Notes: a model not told the origin generated them from the letters alone. A DNA stretch of 64,000 bases from Streptomyces sp. Tu6071 (GCF_000213055.1 NZ_CM001165.1:5540945-5604944), one strand, 5' to 3'; counted from the stretch's first letter, positions 1 through 9,658 are shown. Program-made: numbers and translations.

Positions 1-72
1 CCGCCCCACCCCCTCCTCCCGTCCGTCCCTCCTCTCGTCCACCCACCGCTCCGGGCCCCGTAGACTTCCCCC

Positions 73-1986
73 GTGGCTGGCAGGATCAAGGACGAGGACG
101 TGAAGGCGGTCAGGGACGCGGTCCCGATCGACTCCGTTGTCGCGGAGTACCTCCAGCTCAAGAACGCGGGCGGCGGGAACCTCAAGGGCCTGTGCCCCTT
201 CCACGACGAGAAGTCGCCGTCGTTCCAGGTCAGCCCCGCGAAGGGCCTCTTCCACTGCTTCGGCTGCCAAGAGGGCGGCGACACGATCACCTTCGTCATG
301 AAGGTGGACCACCTCAGCTTCTCCGAAGCCGTCGAACGCCTCGCCGGTCAGGCGGGCATCACCCTCCGTTACGAGGAGGGCGGCTACAACCCGACCCAGC
401 AGCGCGGCGAGCGCATCCGCCTCATCGACGCCCACCGCGCCGCGGCGAAGTACTACGAGGAGCAGCTCGCCGGACCCGAGGCCGAGATCGGCCGCAAGTT
501 CCTCGCCGAGCGCGGCTTCGACCAGAGCGCCGCCGCGCACTTCGGCGTCGGCTACAGCCCGGCGGGCTGGGACCACCTCACCCGCTACCTGCGCGGCCAA
601 GGCTTCACCGACCGCGAGCTGATCACCTCCGGTCTCTCCCAGGAGAGCCGCGGCGGGCGCCCCATCGACCGCTTCCGGGGCCGCCTCATGTGGCCGATCA
701 AGGACATCGGCGGCGACATCGTCGGCTTCGGCGCCCGCCGTCTGCGCGAGGACGACAACGGACCGAAGTACCTCAACACCCCCGAGACCCCCGTCTACCG
801 CAAATCGCAGGTCCTCTACGGCATCGACCTCGCCAAGAAGGACATCGCCCGCGCGAGCCGCGCCGTCGTCGTCGAGGGCTACACCGACGTCATGGCCTGC
901 CACCTCTCCGGCGTCACGACCGCCGTCGCGACCTGCGGCACAGCCTTCGGCACCGAGCACATCAAGATCCTGCGCCGCCTGCTCATGGACAACGGCAGCG
1001 CCCGGGTGATCTTCACCTTCGACGGCGACGCGGCCGGGCAGAAGGCCGCCCTGCGCGCCTTCGAGGACGACCAGAAGTTCGCCGCCGAGACGTACATCGC
1101 GATCGCTCCCGACAACATGGACCCCTGCGACCTGCGTCTCGCCAAGGGCGAGCAGGCGGTCGCGGAACTCGTCGAGCCGCGCGTCCCGCTCTTCGAGTTC
1201 GCGCTGCGCCAGATCGTCTCGCGCTACGACCTGGAGACCCCCGCGGGCCGCGCCGCCGCGCTCGACGAGGCGGCGCCCGTCGTCGCGAGCGTCAAGAACG
1301 TCGCGCTGCGCCACGCCGTCGCCGTCCAGCTCGCCGGGATGCTCGGCTACGGCCCGATGGACCAGCAGGAGGTCGTACGGCGCGTCGCGACCGTCGCCCG
1401 CTGGGCCCGCGAGCACCGGGGCGAACCCCTCCCCGGCGGCCCGCGCCGCCCCGCCACGGCCACCTCGGGCGCCCCTCAGCGTCCCGGCAACTCGGGCCCC
1501 GCGCTCATCCTGCGCAACCCCGCGCACATGACCGAGCGCGAACTGCTCAAACTCGCTCTCCAGCGGCCCGAACTGGTCTCGCCCGCTTTCGACGCGTACG
1601 AGATCGACGAGTTCACCGCCGAGCCGTACGCCGCCGTGCGCCAGGCCATCGCCGACGCGGGCGGCGCCGAGGAGGGCGTCCACGACGCGATGGCCTACCT
1701 CACCGCCGTGCGCGAGGCGGCCCCCGACGACCGCGTCCGCGCGATGGTCACCGAACTCGCCGTCGAACCGATCCGCCGCCGCGTCGTCGACGAGATCTAC
1801 GCGAGCGAGCAACTGGTCCGGGTCCGGGTCCGCGCCGTCCAGCGCCGCGTCACCGAACTCCAGGGCACCTTCACCCGCGTCTCCGCGCAGGGCGACCAGG
1901 CCCGCGCGGCCGAGGTCCAGAGCGAACTGTGGGTCCTGGAGCAGTACGGCCGCGCCCTCCAGCAGCAGGGCGCGGCAGCCCTCTGA
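73..1986 (+). CDS. dnaG: DNA primase DnaG
   Basis: Synthesises RNA primers for lagging-strand replication. The 637-residue protein has the normal DnaG layout. The N-terminal CHC2 zinc finger is visible as C41, H44, C62 and C65. It is followed by the RNA-polymerase core with a TOPRIM fold: EGYTDVMA near residue 267 carries the metal-binding Glu, and FDGDAAGQKA near residue 315 carries the DxD-type acidic pair. The C-terminal helicase-binding region follows and ends normally. The GTG start at 73 gives the standard MAGRIKDEDV N-terminus; only 72 bases lie upstream, so the promoter is not visible. In Streptomyces dnaG lies close to hrdA, as here, which marks this side as core chromosome. Confidence 0.97.
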   Translation: MAGRIKDEDVKAVRDAVPIDSVVAEYLQLKNAGGGNLKGLCPFHDEKSPSFQVSPAKGLFHCFGCQEGGDTITFVMKVDHLSFSEAVERLAGQAGITLRYEEGGYNPTQQRGERIRLIDAHRAAAKYYEEQLAGPEAEIGRKFLAERGFDQSAAAHFGVGYSPAGWDHLTRYLRGQGFTDRELITSGLSQESRGGRPIDRFRGRLMWPIKDIGGDIVGFGARRLREDDNGPKYLNTPETPVYRKSQVLYGIDLAKKDIARASRAVVVEGYTDVMACHLSGVTTAVATCGTAFGTEHIKILRRLLMDNGSARVIFTFDGDAAGQKAALRAFEDDQKFAAETYIAIAPDNMDPCDLRLAKGEQAVAELVEPRVPLFEFALRQIVSRYDLETPAGRAAALDEAAPVVASVKNVALRHAVAVQLAGMLGYGPMDQQEVVRRVATVARWAREHRGEPLPGGPRRPATATSGAPQRPGNSGPALILRNPAHMTERELLKLALQRPELVSPAFDAYEIDEFTAEPYAAVRQAIADAGGAEEGVHDAMAYLTAVREAAPDDRVRAMVTELAVEPIRRRVVDEIYASEQLVRVRVRAVQRRVTELQGTFTRVSAQGDQARAAEVQSELWVLEQYGRALQQQGAAAL

Positions 1987-2384
1987 ACGGCGGCCCTCCC
2001 GGCGGCGGTCCCGTGAGCGGGGTCCTCTGAGCGGGGCCCTCCCAGCGAGCGGCATCCCCTGAGCGGGGTCTCCCCTGGACGCGGCCTCTCCACGGGGCCC
2101 CGCCCCACGGACGCCCCCTCCTGCCGGGCGCCCCGCCCGACGCCCCGCCCTTCCTGCCGGACGCCCCGCCCCACCCGACGTCCCGCCCCCTCCGCCCCAC
2201 CAGAAGCCGCCCCCTCCGCCCCACCGGTCGCCCCGCCCCCACGCGTCCCACCCGCTGACCGCCCGTCACGCGCCGGACACAAAAAGTCCCCGCACACCCC
2301 TCGTGGGCCGTCCCCGCCCTGTCCCACACTGAAAACCGCCCACCCCGCGGACAGCGGCGGCGAACCCCCCAGGAGGCCCCCTCC
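1987..2384. other. Intergenic region without a gene, G+C-rich imperfect repeats
   Basis: About 400 bases between dnaG and the sigma factor gene. The first part repeats a GAGCGGGG(T/C)C(T/C) motif at about 2016, 2029 and 2064, followed by long C-rich runs. Open frames crossing it on the minus strand are composed of G/R/A-rich residues and have no codon-position bias, so I do not call them genes. The sigma factor promoter presumably lies here, but I see no clear -10 or -35 element. Confidence 0.6.
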
Positions 2385-3401
2385 GTGCCCACGCAGCTTC
2401 GCGCCACGACGTCCACCCCGCAGGACGCCCCGCCCCTCCCGGGCGTCCCCCCGCAGCGCACGCGCGAGCGCACCCCCGCCCCTCCCGGCGGCCACGCGCC
2501 CGATCTCTTCCGCCAGTACTTACGCGAGATAGGCCGCATCCCGCTCCTCACCGCCGCCGACGAAGTCGACCTCGCCCGCCGCGTCGAGGCCGGCCTCTTC
2601 GCCGAGGCGAAACTCGCCGGGCCCGGCCCGCTCGACACCCGCCTCGCCCTCGATCTCGACCGCCTCGTCGTCCTCGGCCGCGCCGCCAAGCGCCGCCTCA
2701 TCGAGTCCAACCTCCGCCTCGTCGTCTCCGTCGCCAAGCGGTACGCGGGGCGCGGCCTGACGATGCTCGACCTCGTCCAGGAGGGCAATCTCGGCCTCAT
2801 CCGCGCCGTCGAGAAGTTCGACTACACGCGCGGCTTCAAGTTCTCCACGTACGCCACCTGGTGGATCCGCCAGGCGATGTCCCGCGCGCTCGCCGACCAG
2901 GCCCGCACGATCCGCGTGCCCGTGCACGTCGTCGAGCTGATCAACCGCGTCGTACGGGTCCAGCGCGGACTGCTCCAGGAGCGCGGCCACGAGCCGAGCC
3001 ACGCGGAGGTCGCCGCCCTCCTCGGCCTCACGAAGGAGCGCGTCGGCGAGGTCCTGCGCCTCGCGCAGGAGCCCGTCTCGCTCCACACCCCGGTCGGCGG
3101 CGAGGACGAGGTCGCGCTCGGCGACCTCATCGAGGACGGCGACGCCCCCTCGCCCCCCGAGTCCGCCGCGCTGCTCCTGCTGCGCCGCCACCTCGAAGAC
3201 GTCCTCTCGACCCTGGGCGAGCGCGAACGCCAGGTCGTCCAGCTCCGCTACGGACTCGACGACGGCCGCCCCCGCACCCTGGAGGAGATCGGCACCCTCT
3301 TCGGCGTCACGCGCGAACGCATCCGCCAGATCGAGGCCAAGACCCTCGCCAAACTCCGCTCCCACGCCTTCGCCGACCAGCTCAGGGGCTACCTGGACTG
3401 A
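2385..3401 (+). CDS. hrdA: Principal-type RNA polymerase sigma factor (HrdA-like)
   Basis: A 338-residue sigma-70 family group 1/2 factor. Region 1.2 starts at [14 protein letters not shown] (about residue 42). Region 2 is intact, including the core-binding [18 protein letters not shown] helix and the -10 recognition stretch around [16 protein letters not shown]. Regions 3 and 4.2 end with the [13 protein letters not shown] helix-turn-helix for the -35 element. Region 1.1 is missing, as in the non-essential Hrd paralogues. The position next to dnaG matches hrdA of S. coelicolor; the paralogue name rests on synteny, the sigma-70 assignment does not. Start is GTG with AGGAGG about 8 bases upstream. 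Codon 46 (bases 2520-2522) is TTA, the rare leucine codon read by the bldA tRNA in Streptomyces, so translation may be developmentally controlled. Confidence 0.92.
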   Translation: MPTQLRATTSTPQDAPPLPGVPPQRTRERTPAPPGGHAPDLFRQYLREIGRIPLLTAADEVDLARRVEAGLFAEAKLAGPGPLDTRLALDLDRLVVLGRAAKRRLIESNLRLVVSVAKRYAGRGLTMLDLVQEGNLGLIRAVEKFDYTRGFKFSTYATWWIRQAMSRALADQARTIRVPVHVVELINRVVRVQRGLLQERGHEPSHAEVAALLGLTKERVGEVLRLAQEPVSLHTPVGGEDEVALGDLIEDGDAPSPPESAALLLLRRHLEDVLSTLGERERQVVQLRYGLDDGRPRTLEEIGTLFGVTRERIRQIEAKTLAKLRSHAFADQLRGYLD

Positions 3402-3564
3402 GGCGCGATACGGCGAACGGGACGCCGGTACGGAGGAGGAGCGCCCGGTACGGGGGAGGGACGACCGCCCGGCGCCTCGGCGCCCGTACGCGAACGGGTC
3501 GCCCCCGCGCCCGTACGAGGAGAGGACCCCGTACCGCCGCGAAGACGCCCCGCCCCCCGCGCCC

Positions 3565-5496
3565 CTACTCGACCTCGGCCACCGCCTGCGCGAACTGCGC
3601 CGCGTACAGCCGCGCGTACGCGCCGCCCGCCGCGAGCAGTTCCTCGTGCGAGCCCTGCTCCACGATCGCGCCGTTCTCCATGACGAGGATCGTGTCCGCG
3701 TCGCGGATCGTGGAGAGCCGGTGCGCGATGACGAAACTCGTGCGCCCGGCCGCGAGGCGCTCCATCGCCTTCTGGATCAGGACCTCGGTCCGGGTGTCCA
3801 CGGAGCTGGTCGCCTCGTCGAGCACGAGGATCACCGGGTCCGAGAGGAAGGCGCGCGCGATCGTGATGAGCTGCTTCTCGCCCGCGCTCACGCCCGTTCC
3901 CTCGTCGTCGATGACCGTGTCGTAGCCCTCGGGGAGCGTGCGCACGAAGCGGTCCGCGTGCGCCGCCCTCGCCGCCTCCTCGATCTCCTCGCGGGTGACC
4001 TCGCGCGCGGCCCCGTACGCGATGTTCTCCGCGATCGAGCCGCCGAAGAGCCACGTGTCCTGGAGCACCATCCCTATCCCGGCGCGCAGGTCGTCGCGGC
4101 GCATCCGCGCGATGTCGACGCCGTCGAGCGTGATGCGCCCGCCCGTCACGTCGTAGAAGCGGAGCAGCAGGTTGACGAGCGTCGTCTTGCCCGCGCCCGT
4201 GGGGCCGACGATCGCGACCGTGTGGCCCGGGTCGACCTCCAGGGACAGGTCCTCGATGAGCGGCTTGTCCTCCTGGTAGCGGAAGGAGACGTGCTCGAAG
4301 GCGACTCGCCCGCGCAGCTTCTCGGGGCGCTCCGGCTCGGCCGGGTCCGCGCTCTGCTCGTCGGCGTCGAGCAGCTCGAAGATCCGCTCCGCCGAGGCGA
4401 CGCCCGACTGGATGAGGTTCGCCATCGAGGCGACCTGCGTGAGCGGCATCGAGAACTGCCGCGAGTACTGCACGAACGCCTGCACGTCACCGATCGACAG
4501 CGCGCCCGAGGCGACCCGCAGACCGCCGACGACGGCGACGAGCACGTAGTTGATGTTCGAGACGAACATCATCAGCGGCTGCATGACACCGCTCGTGAAC
4601 TGCGCCCGGTTCGAGGCGTCGTACAGCGCCTCGTTGTGCTCGCGGAAGATCTCCGCCGACTCCTCCTGGCGCCCGAAGACCTTCACGAGCGTGTGGCCCG
4701 TGTACATCTCCTCGATGTGCGCGTTCAGCTCGCCCGTCGACTTCCACTGCCGCACGAACTGCGGCTGCGAGCGCTTGCCCACGCGCGTCGCGACGAGCGC
4801 GGAGAGCGGCACGGTCACGAGCGCGACGAGCGCGAGCAGCCACGAGATCCAGAACATGACCGCGAGCACCCCGATGATCGTCAGCACCGAGTTGACGAGC
4901 TGGCCGAGGGTCTGCTGCAGCGTCTGCTGGAGGTTGTCCATGTCGTTCGTCGCGCGGCTCAGCACCTCACCGCGCTGACGGCGGTCGAAGTACGACAGCG
5001 GCAGGCGCGACAGCTTCGACTGCACGTCCTCGCGCAGCCGCCTGATCATGAGGTTGATCGCCCGGTTCGAGAGCCGCACCGAGATCGACATGAGCACGCC
5101 GCCGACCGCGAAGACGAGCGTCGCGATGAGCAGCACCTCGCCGATCGCCCCGAAGTCGATGCCCTGGCCCGGCGTGAAGTGCACCCCCTTGAGGAGGTCG
5201 GCGAAACCGCCGTCACCGCGCTCCCGCGCCGCCTCGATGACCTGTTCCTTGGTCTGCCCGGCGCGCAACTGCCCGCCGATCACCCCGCCGAAGAGCAGGT
5301 CGGTCGCGTGCCCGAGGATCTTCGGCCCCGACACCGACGCCGCCACGCTCACTATCCCGAGCGCCAGCATCCCCGTCAGGAGCGCCTTGTACGGGGCGAA
5401 GCGGCGTGCGAGCCGCTTCGCCGTTCCCTTGAAGTCGTCGAGACCCTGCGCCGCGGCGGCTCCGGCCGCCATTCGTCCACCGGGACCGGCCATCAC
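3565..5496 (-). CDS. ABC transporter, fused permease/ATPase (canonical half)
   Basis: A 643-residue ABC half-transporter: an N-terminal six-helix exporter domain (about residues 35-370) followed by a nucleotide-binding domain. Walker A is GPTGAGKTT, Walker B is LVLDEATSS with the catalytic Glu, and the H-loop is IAHRLST. The signature motif is GVSAGEKQLI rather than LSGGQ. It overlaps the upstream half-transporter by four bases (ATGA), so the two are co-translated and almost certainly form a heterodimeric multidrug-type exporter (LmrCD/BmrCD/TM287-288 class). The substrate is unknown. The pair sits beside hrdA in the conserved part of the window, so I do not assign it to the biosynthetic cluster. 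The start could be a downstream Met (residue 2 or 9). Confidence 0.92.
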   Translation of the reverse strand: MMAGPGGRMAAGAAAAQGLDDFKGTAKRLARRFAPYKALLTGMLALGIVSVAASVSGPKILGHATDLLFGGVIGGQLRAGQTKEQVIEAARERGDGGFADLLKGVHFTPGQGIDFGAIGEVLLIATLVFAVGGVLMSISVRLSNRAINLMIRRLREDVQSKLSRLPLSYFDRRQRGEVLSRATNDMDNLQQTLQQTLGQLVNSVLTIIGVLAVMFWISWLLALVALVTVPLSALVATRVGKRSQPQFVRQWKSTGELNAHIEEMYTGHTLVKVFGRQEESAEIFREHNEALYDASNRAQFTSGVMQPLMMFVSNINYVLVAVVGGLRVASGALSIGDVQAFVQYSRQFSMPLTQVASMANLIQSGVASAERIFELLDADEQSADPAEPERPEKLRGRVAFEHVSFRYQEDKPLIEDLSLEVDPGHTVAIVGPTGAGKTTLVNLLLRFYDVTGGRITLDGVDIARMRRDDLRAGIGMVLQDTWLFGGSIAENIAYGAAREVTREEIEEAARAAHADRFVRTLPEGYDTVIDDEGTGVSAGEKQLITIARAFLSDPVILVLDEATSSVDTRTEVLIQKAMERLAAGRTSFVIAHRLSTIRDADTILVMENGAIVEQGSHEELLAAGGAYARLYAAQFAQAVAEVE

Positions 5497-7226
5497 GCGG
5501 CCTCCGCTTCCGTCAGCTGGGAGAGCACGATCTCCCGGTAGGTCTCATTGGTCTCCATCAGCTCGTGGTGCCGCCCCACGCCCACGATCCGCCCCTCGTC
5601 GAGCACGAGGATGCGGTCCGCGTCGCGGATCGTCGCGACGCGCTGCGCCACGATCACCACCGTCGCCCGCGCCGTCTCGTGGCCGAGCGCCGCGCGCAGC
5701 GCCGCGTCCGTCGCGTAGTCGAGCGCCGAGAAGGAGTCGTCGAAGAGGTAGATCTCCGGGCGCTGCACGAGCGTGCGCGCGATCGCGAGCCGCTGCCGCT
5801 GCCCGCCCGAGAAGTTCGAGCCGCCCTGCGCCACCGGCGCCTCCAGCCGGTGCTCCAGCTTCTCCACGAAGCCCTTGGCCTGCGCGACCTCCAGCGCGTG
5901 CCACAGCTCCTCGTCGCTCGCGTCCGGGTTCCCGTAGCGCAGATTGCTCGCGACCGTCCCCGAGAAGAGGTACGGCTTCTGCGGGACGAGCCCGACCGTG
6001 CGCGCGAGCAGCGCGGGATCGACCTCGCGCACGTCCACGCCGTCGACCAGGACCTCGCCCTCGGTCGCGTCGAACAGGCGCGGCACGAGCCCGAGCAGCG
6101 TCGTCTTGCCGCTGCCCGTCGAGCCGATCACGGCCGTCGTCTCGCCGGGGAGCGCTTCGAGGTCGATCCCGCGCAGGACCGGCTCCTCGGCCCCCGGGAA
6201 GCGGAAGCCGGCGCCGCGCAGTTCGAGCCGCCCGTGCCGGCGCAGCTCGGTGATCCCGGCCCGCGGCGGCACGACGCTCGACGCGGTGTCGAGGACCTCT
6301 TCGATGCGCTCGGCGCACACCTCGGCGCGCGGCACCATCATGAACATGAAGGTGGCCATCATGACGGCCATCACGATCTGCATGAGGTAGGAGAGGAACG
6401 CGGTCAGCGCCCCGATCTGCATCCCGCCGCTCTCGATGCGGTGCGAGCCGAACCACACGACGGCGACGCTGGAGAGGTTCACGACGGTCATGACGGTCGG
6501 GAACATGAGCGCGAAGAGCCGCCCGGTGCCGAGCGAGACCTCCGTCAGCTCACCGTTCGCGCCGTCGAAGCGCGTGCCCTCGTACTCGTCGCGCACGAAG
6601 GCGCGGATGACGCGGTTCCCGGTGATCTGCTCGCGCAGCACCCGGTTCACGGTGTCCAGACGGGTCTGGAGCGTACGGAACAGCGGGCGCAGCTTGCGCA
6701 CGATGAGCCCGACCGAGCCGCCGAGCACGGGGATCACGACGAGCAGGATCGAGGAGAGCGGCACGTCCTGGCCGAGCGCGAGGATCACACCGCCGACGCA
6801 CATGATCGGCGCCGAGACCATGAGCGTGAACGACATCAGGACGAGCATCTGCACCTGCTGCACGTCGTTCGTCGTCCGCGTGATGAGCGTCGGTGCGCCG
6901 AACTGGCCGACCTCGCGCGCCGAGAAGGACTGCACGCGGTCGAATATTCGCGCGCGCACGTCCCGCCCGAGCGCGGCGGCGGTACGCGCCCCGTAGAACA
7001 CCGCGCCGACGTTCCCCGCCATCTGCACGACGGCGACGATCAGCATGAGCCCGCCGAACTCCATGATGTAGCCCGTGTCGCCCTTCACGACACCGTTGTC
7101 GATGATGTCGGCGTTGAGCGTGGGCAGATAGAGCGCGGCGCAGGTCTGGACGAACTGGAGCAGGACGAGAAGGGCGATGGGCCGTTTGTAGGGGGCCAGC
7201 GAGGCCCGCAGAAGTCGTATGAGCAC
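5493..7226 (-). CDS. ABC transporter, fused permease/ATPase (degenerate-site half)
   Basis: A 577-residue partner of the downstream ABC protein. An exporter transmembrane domain is followed by an ATPase domain with Walker A (GSTGSGKTT) and a canonical NFSGGQRQRLAIA signature. Walker B reads IYLFDDSFSALD, so the catalytic Glu is replaced by Asp. In heterodimeric exporters one subunit typically carries this change and forms a non-hydrolysing site; its partner has the complementary atypical signature. The two sequences therefore fit an asymmetric dimer. The start is GTG at 7226 (MLIRLLRASLAPYK). Expression is probably from the 113-base gap after the kinase gene. Confidence 0.92.
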   Translation of the reverse strand: MLIRLLRASLAPYKRPIALLVLLQFVQTCAALYLPTLNADIIDNGVVKGDTGYIMEFGGLMLIVAVVQMAGNVGAVFYGARTAAALGRDVRARIFDRVQSFSAREVGQFGAPTLITRTTNDVQQVQMLVLMSFTLMVSAPIMCVGGVILALGQDVPLSSILLVVIPVLGGSVGLIVRKLRPLFRTLQTRLDTVNRVLREQITGNRVIRAFVRDEYEGTRFDGANGELTEVSLGTGRLFALMFPTVMTVVNLSSVAVVWFGSHRIESGGMQIGALTAFLSYLMQIVMAVMMATFMFMMVPRAEVCAERIEEVLDTASSVVPPRAGITELRRHGRLELRGAGFRFPGAEEPVLRGIDLEALPGETTAVIGSTGSGKTTLLGLVPRLFDATEGEVLVDGVDVREVDPALLARTVGLVPQKPYLFSGTVASNLRYGNPDASDEELWHALEVAQAKGFVEKLEHRLEAPVAQGGSNFSGGQRQRLAIARTLVQRPEIYLFDDSFSALDYATDAALRAALGHETARATVVIVAQRVATIRDADRILVLDEGRIVGVGRHHELMETNETYREIVLSQLTEAEAA

Positions 7227-7339
7227 ACTGCGCCTGTCGGAGAGGGGTCGGGAGCCTCCCTATCCTGAGCGATACGCCCGGGTGACGACCAACCGATTAA
7301 TTCAAGGCCGGGTCAAATCCGCCCGCCCCCGGTTTGGGG

Positions 7340-8791
7340 TCACAGCGGCGCGCGCTCCCCGAAGGCCCCCGGGTGCGTCTCCTCCCGCACCGCCGCGTAC
7401 TGCTGGCGCACGGCGGCCCCCACGAGCCGCTCCTCCTCGTCGGCCTCGATCACCTGCGCCGCGGCCCCCTGCCACGCCGGTGGCCGCGCCGGGTCGAGCC
7501 GCCCCTCGTGCACCCCGAGCGCCCACGCCGCCTGCCGCGCCGCGCCGAGCGCCGCGTAGTCGGCCGGCTGCGGCACGACGACGCGCGCGCCGAAGAGCGA
7601 GGCGGCGACCGCCCGTACGGCGGGCAGCTCCGCCGCCGAGCCGAGCAGGAAGACCCGCTCCACCTCCACACCCCGCGCCCGCAGCACGCCGAGCGCGTCG
7701 GCGACGGAGCACAGCATCCCCTCGAAGGCCGCGCGTGCCAGGTGCTCGGGCCGCATCGACTCGCGCCGCAGCCCGCTGAGCGTGCCCGCCGTGTACGGCA
7801 GGTCGGGGGTGCGCTCGCCCGCGAGGTACGGCAGCAGGACGAGGCCGTGCGCGCCGGGCGTCGACTTGAGCGCGAGCGCGGAGAGCCCGTCGAGGTCGGT
7901 GCCGAGCAGTTCCGCGGTGCCGCGCAGGACCCGTACGGCGTTGAGCAGCCGCACCACGGGCAGGTGCATCCCGGTCGCGTCGGCGAACGCGGTCACGGCC
8001 GCGTCCCCGATCGCCTCGTGGTGGATCGCCATGACCGAGCCCGAGCCGCCGAGCGAGACGACCGCGTCGCCCGCGCGGACCCCGAGCCCGAAGGCGGCGG
8101 CCATCGTCTCGCCGGTCCCCGGCGCGATGAGCAGCCCCTCGGGCGTCGTCCCGGCCGCCTCCGAGGGACCGAGCACCTCGGGCAGCGCGACCGGGTGCCC
8201 GAGCGCGAGTTCCGCGAGGTCGGGACGCCACACGCCCTCGCCCGCCGACCAGTAACCGGTCCCCGAGGCGCCGCCCCGGTCCGTCGTACGCCGCGTGGGC
8301 CGCCCGAGCAGTTGCCACACGAGCCAGTCGTGCGCCTGGAGCACGGCCGCGGTCCTCGCCGCGTTCTCGGGTTCGTTGCGGGCGAGCCAGCGCAGCTTGG
8401 TGACCTGGTGCGCGGGGCCGGGGACGGTGCCGACGGCGGAGGCCCAGGCGGCCCGGCCGCCGTCGAGCGCGTCGGCGAGGTCGGCGGCGGTCGCCTGCAT
8501 GCGCTTGTCGGAGCCGACGAGCGCGGGCCGGACCGTCGTGCCCTGGGCGTCGAGCGGCACGAGCGCGTGCTGCTGCGCCGAGACCCCGATCGCCCGCACC
8601 CCTTCGAGCACCCCGCCCCCGGCCGCCTCACCGAGCGAGAGCAGCCAGGACTGCGGATCGGTCTCGTGCGGCTCGGCGCCCTCGGAGGGGTGCGGGGCGT
8701 ACCCCTGCTTGAGCACGGCGCCGGTGTCCGCGTCGCACACCACGATCCGGGTCGCCTCTGCCGAGCTGTCCAGTCCCGCGACTATCCCCAT
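7340..8791 (-). CDS. FGGY-family carbohydrate kinase (xylulokinase-like)
   Basis: A 482-residue kinase with the two FGGY actin-like domains: MGIVAGLDSSAEATRIVV at the N-terminus, YLAGERTPDLPYTAG and the C-terminal ADYAALGAARQAAWALG that contacts ATP. Overall it looks like XylB, which phosphorylates D-xylulose. I chose the ATG at 8791 because it begins the conserved first strand; an ATG 13 codons upstream is also open. The catalytic segment reads PGTGETMAAAFG near residue 227, where XylB proteins have GDN, so the catalytic Asp appears to be Glu. The GGG(A) phosphate loop is also altered to LLGSAAE. The sugar specificity is not certain and activity may be reduced or changed. Confidence 0.82.
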   Translation of the reverse strand: MGIVAGLDSSAEATRIVVCDADTGAVLKQGYAPHPSEGAEPHETDPQSWLLSLGEAAGGGVLEGVRAIGVSAQQHALVPLDAQGTTVRPALVGSDKRMQATAADLADALDGGRAAWASAVGTVPGPAHQVTKLRWLARNEPENAARTAAVLQAHDWLVWQLLGRPTRRTTDRGGASGTGYWSAGEGVWRPDLAELALGHPVALPEVLGPSEAAGTTPEGLLIAPGTGETMAAAFGLGVRAGDAVVSLGGSGSVMAIHHEAIGDAAVTAFADATGMHLPVVRLLNAVRVLRGTAELLGTDLDGLSALALKSTPGAHGLVLLPYLAGERTPDLPYTAGTLSGLRRESMRPEHLARAAFEGMLCSVADALGVLRARGVEVERVFLLGSAAELPAVRAVAASLFGARVVVPQPADYAALGAARQAAWALGVHEGRLDPARPPAWQGAAAQVIEADEEERLVGAAVRQQYAAVREETHPGAFGERAPL

Positions 8792-8999
8792 GACAGGGGA
8801 TTGTGCCGCACGCGGCCGACGGAGCGGCACTCGGCCGTACGGCGTAAGGGGCGGGGGCCTGTCGGTGTACGGGGCAGGGGCGGGGGCGGTCGGTGGACGA
8901 GTCCGGCCGTGCGGGCGGTCGGCGGACGAGCCCGGGACGGACGAGTCCGGCTATACGCCTGCGGGCGTACGCGTCCGGCGGATGGTTCGGCGTACGAGT
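8792..8999. repeat. Intergenic spacer with imperfect GGACGAG(T/C)CCGG repeats
   Basis: The spacer upstream of the kinase gene carries three imperfect copies of GGACGAGTCCGG (about 8894, 8923 and 8938), two of them preceded by CGGTCGG(T/C), plus scattered CGTACG words. No coding signal is visible. The kinase promoter should be near the 3' side of this spacer, but no motif stands out. Confidence 0.45.
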
Positions 9000-9051
9000 G
9001 AGGGGCGGCTTCGCAAGCGACTCGCGTGAGTCGCTTGCGAAGCCGCCCCTC
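9000..9051 (-). terminator. 24-bp perfect inverted repeat, probable terminator
   Basis: Bases 9000-9023 and 9028-9051 are exact reverse complements around the four-base loop GCGT. The hairpin lies 11 bases past the stop codon of the small minus-strand gene at 9063-9356, where a terminator is expected. There is no T-tract, as is common for Streptomyces terminators. Confidence 0.7.
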
Positions 9052-9062
9052 GGACCTCCGGC

Positions 9063-9356
9063 TCAGACCGTGCCGGAGCCGAAGTCGTCGCCGTGGTTGT
9101 TGCCGGAGAAGGCCCGTACCCGCCGCGAGACGGAGTCGGGAAGCCGGTCGCCGACCTTGACCGAGACGACGTGCACCGCCTTCCCCGCCACGACCCGGCC
9201 CTGCTGCGTGGCGGTCTCGGTCACGTTCCGCACCGCCGGATTGTGCGAGACCTGGCGGGCGTACTTGGCGAGCTGTTCGTAGCGTTCGCGTCCGGCCTTG
9301 GTCCCCAGGACGTAGCCCAGGGCCGCGCCCGCGGCGAATGCGATCCGGTAGCGCAT
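9063..9356 (-). CDS. Small YtxH-like membrane-associated protein
   Basis: A 97-residue protein beginning MRYRIAFAAGAALGYVLGTKAG, a short glycine/alanine-rich helix that can associate with the membrane, followed by a charged helical segment (GRERYEQLAKYARQV). This resembles YtxH-type small proteins common in actinomycetes; no enzymatic role is known to me. I placed the start at the ATG at 9356 rather than further upstream because the conserved helix begins there. It is transcribed alone and followed by the 24-bp hairpin. Confidence 0.75.
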   Translation of the reverse strand: MRYRIAFAAGAALGYVLGTKAGRERYEQLAKYARQVSHNPAVRNVTETATQQGRVVAGKAVHVVSVKVGDRLPDSVSRRVRAFSGNNHGDDFGSGTV

Positions 9357-9488
9357 GATGGCGGCCACCCTTTCCCTCGTGTTCGGTCTGCGTCGGTCTG
9401 CCCGTACGTGATCTTGCCCGATCATCGCCCGGCGCACCGGCCTGTCCCGAAGAGGGTTCCCCGTGAGCCGGGCGACAGCCCCAACCGA

Positions 9489-9520
9489 TTGGCAAAGCAC
9501 CCCCCTGCTTGCGCTAATGT
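9489..9520 (+). promoter_or_regulatory. Possible promoter of the tRNA-Asn genes
   Basis: TTGGCA (9489-9494) and TAATGT (9515-9520) resemble -35 and -10 boxes about 60 bases upstream of the first tRNA. The 20-base spacing is longer than the usual 17-18, so this is tentative. Confidence 0.3.
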
Positions 9521-9580
9521 ATGAGTCGCAGCGAGCGCGCACCGCACACAGCGGGCCCCGTGTCCGCTGCGGCAGGTCGA

Positions 9581-9653
9581 TCCCCTGTAGCTCAATTGGC
9601 AGAGCAGCCGGCTGTTAACCGGCAGGTTACTGGTTCGAGTCCAGTCGGGGGAG
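9581..9653 (+). tRNA. tRNA-Asn (anticodon GTT), copy 1
   Basis: A 73-base cloverleaf: acceptor TCCCCTG pairing with CGGGGGA (one G-T), the D-arm TAGCTCAATTGGCAGAGCA, the anticodon loop in GGCTGTTAACC giving GTT, the T-loop TTCGAGT and discriminator G. The CCA end is not encoded. Confidence 0.97.
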
Positions 9654-9658
9654 CTCGG

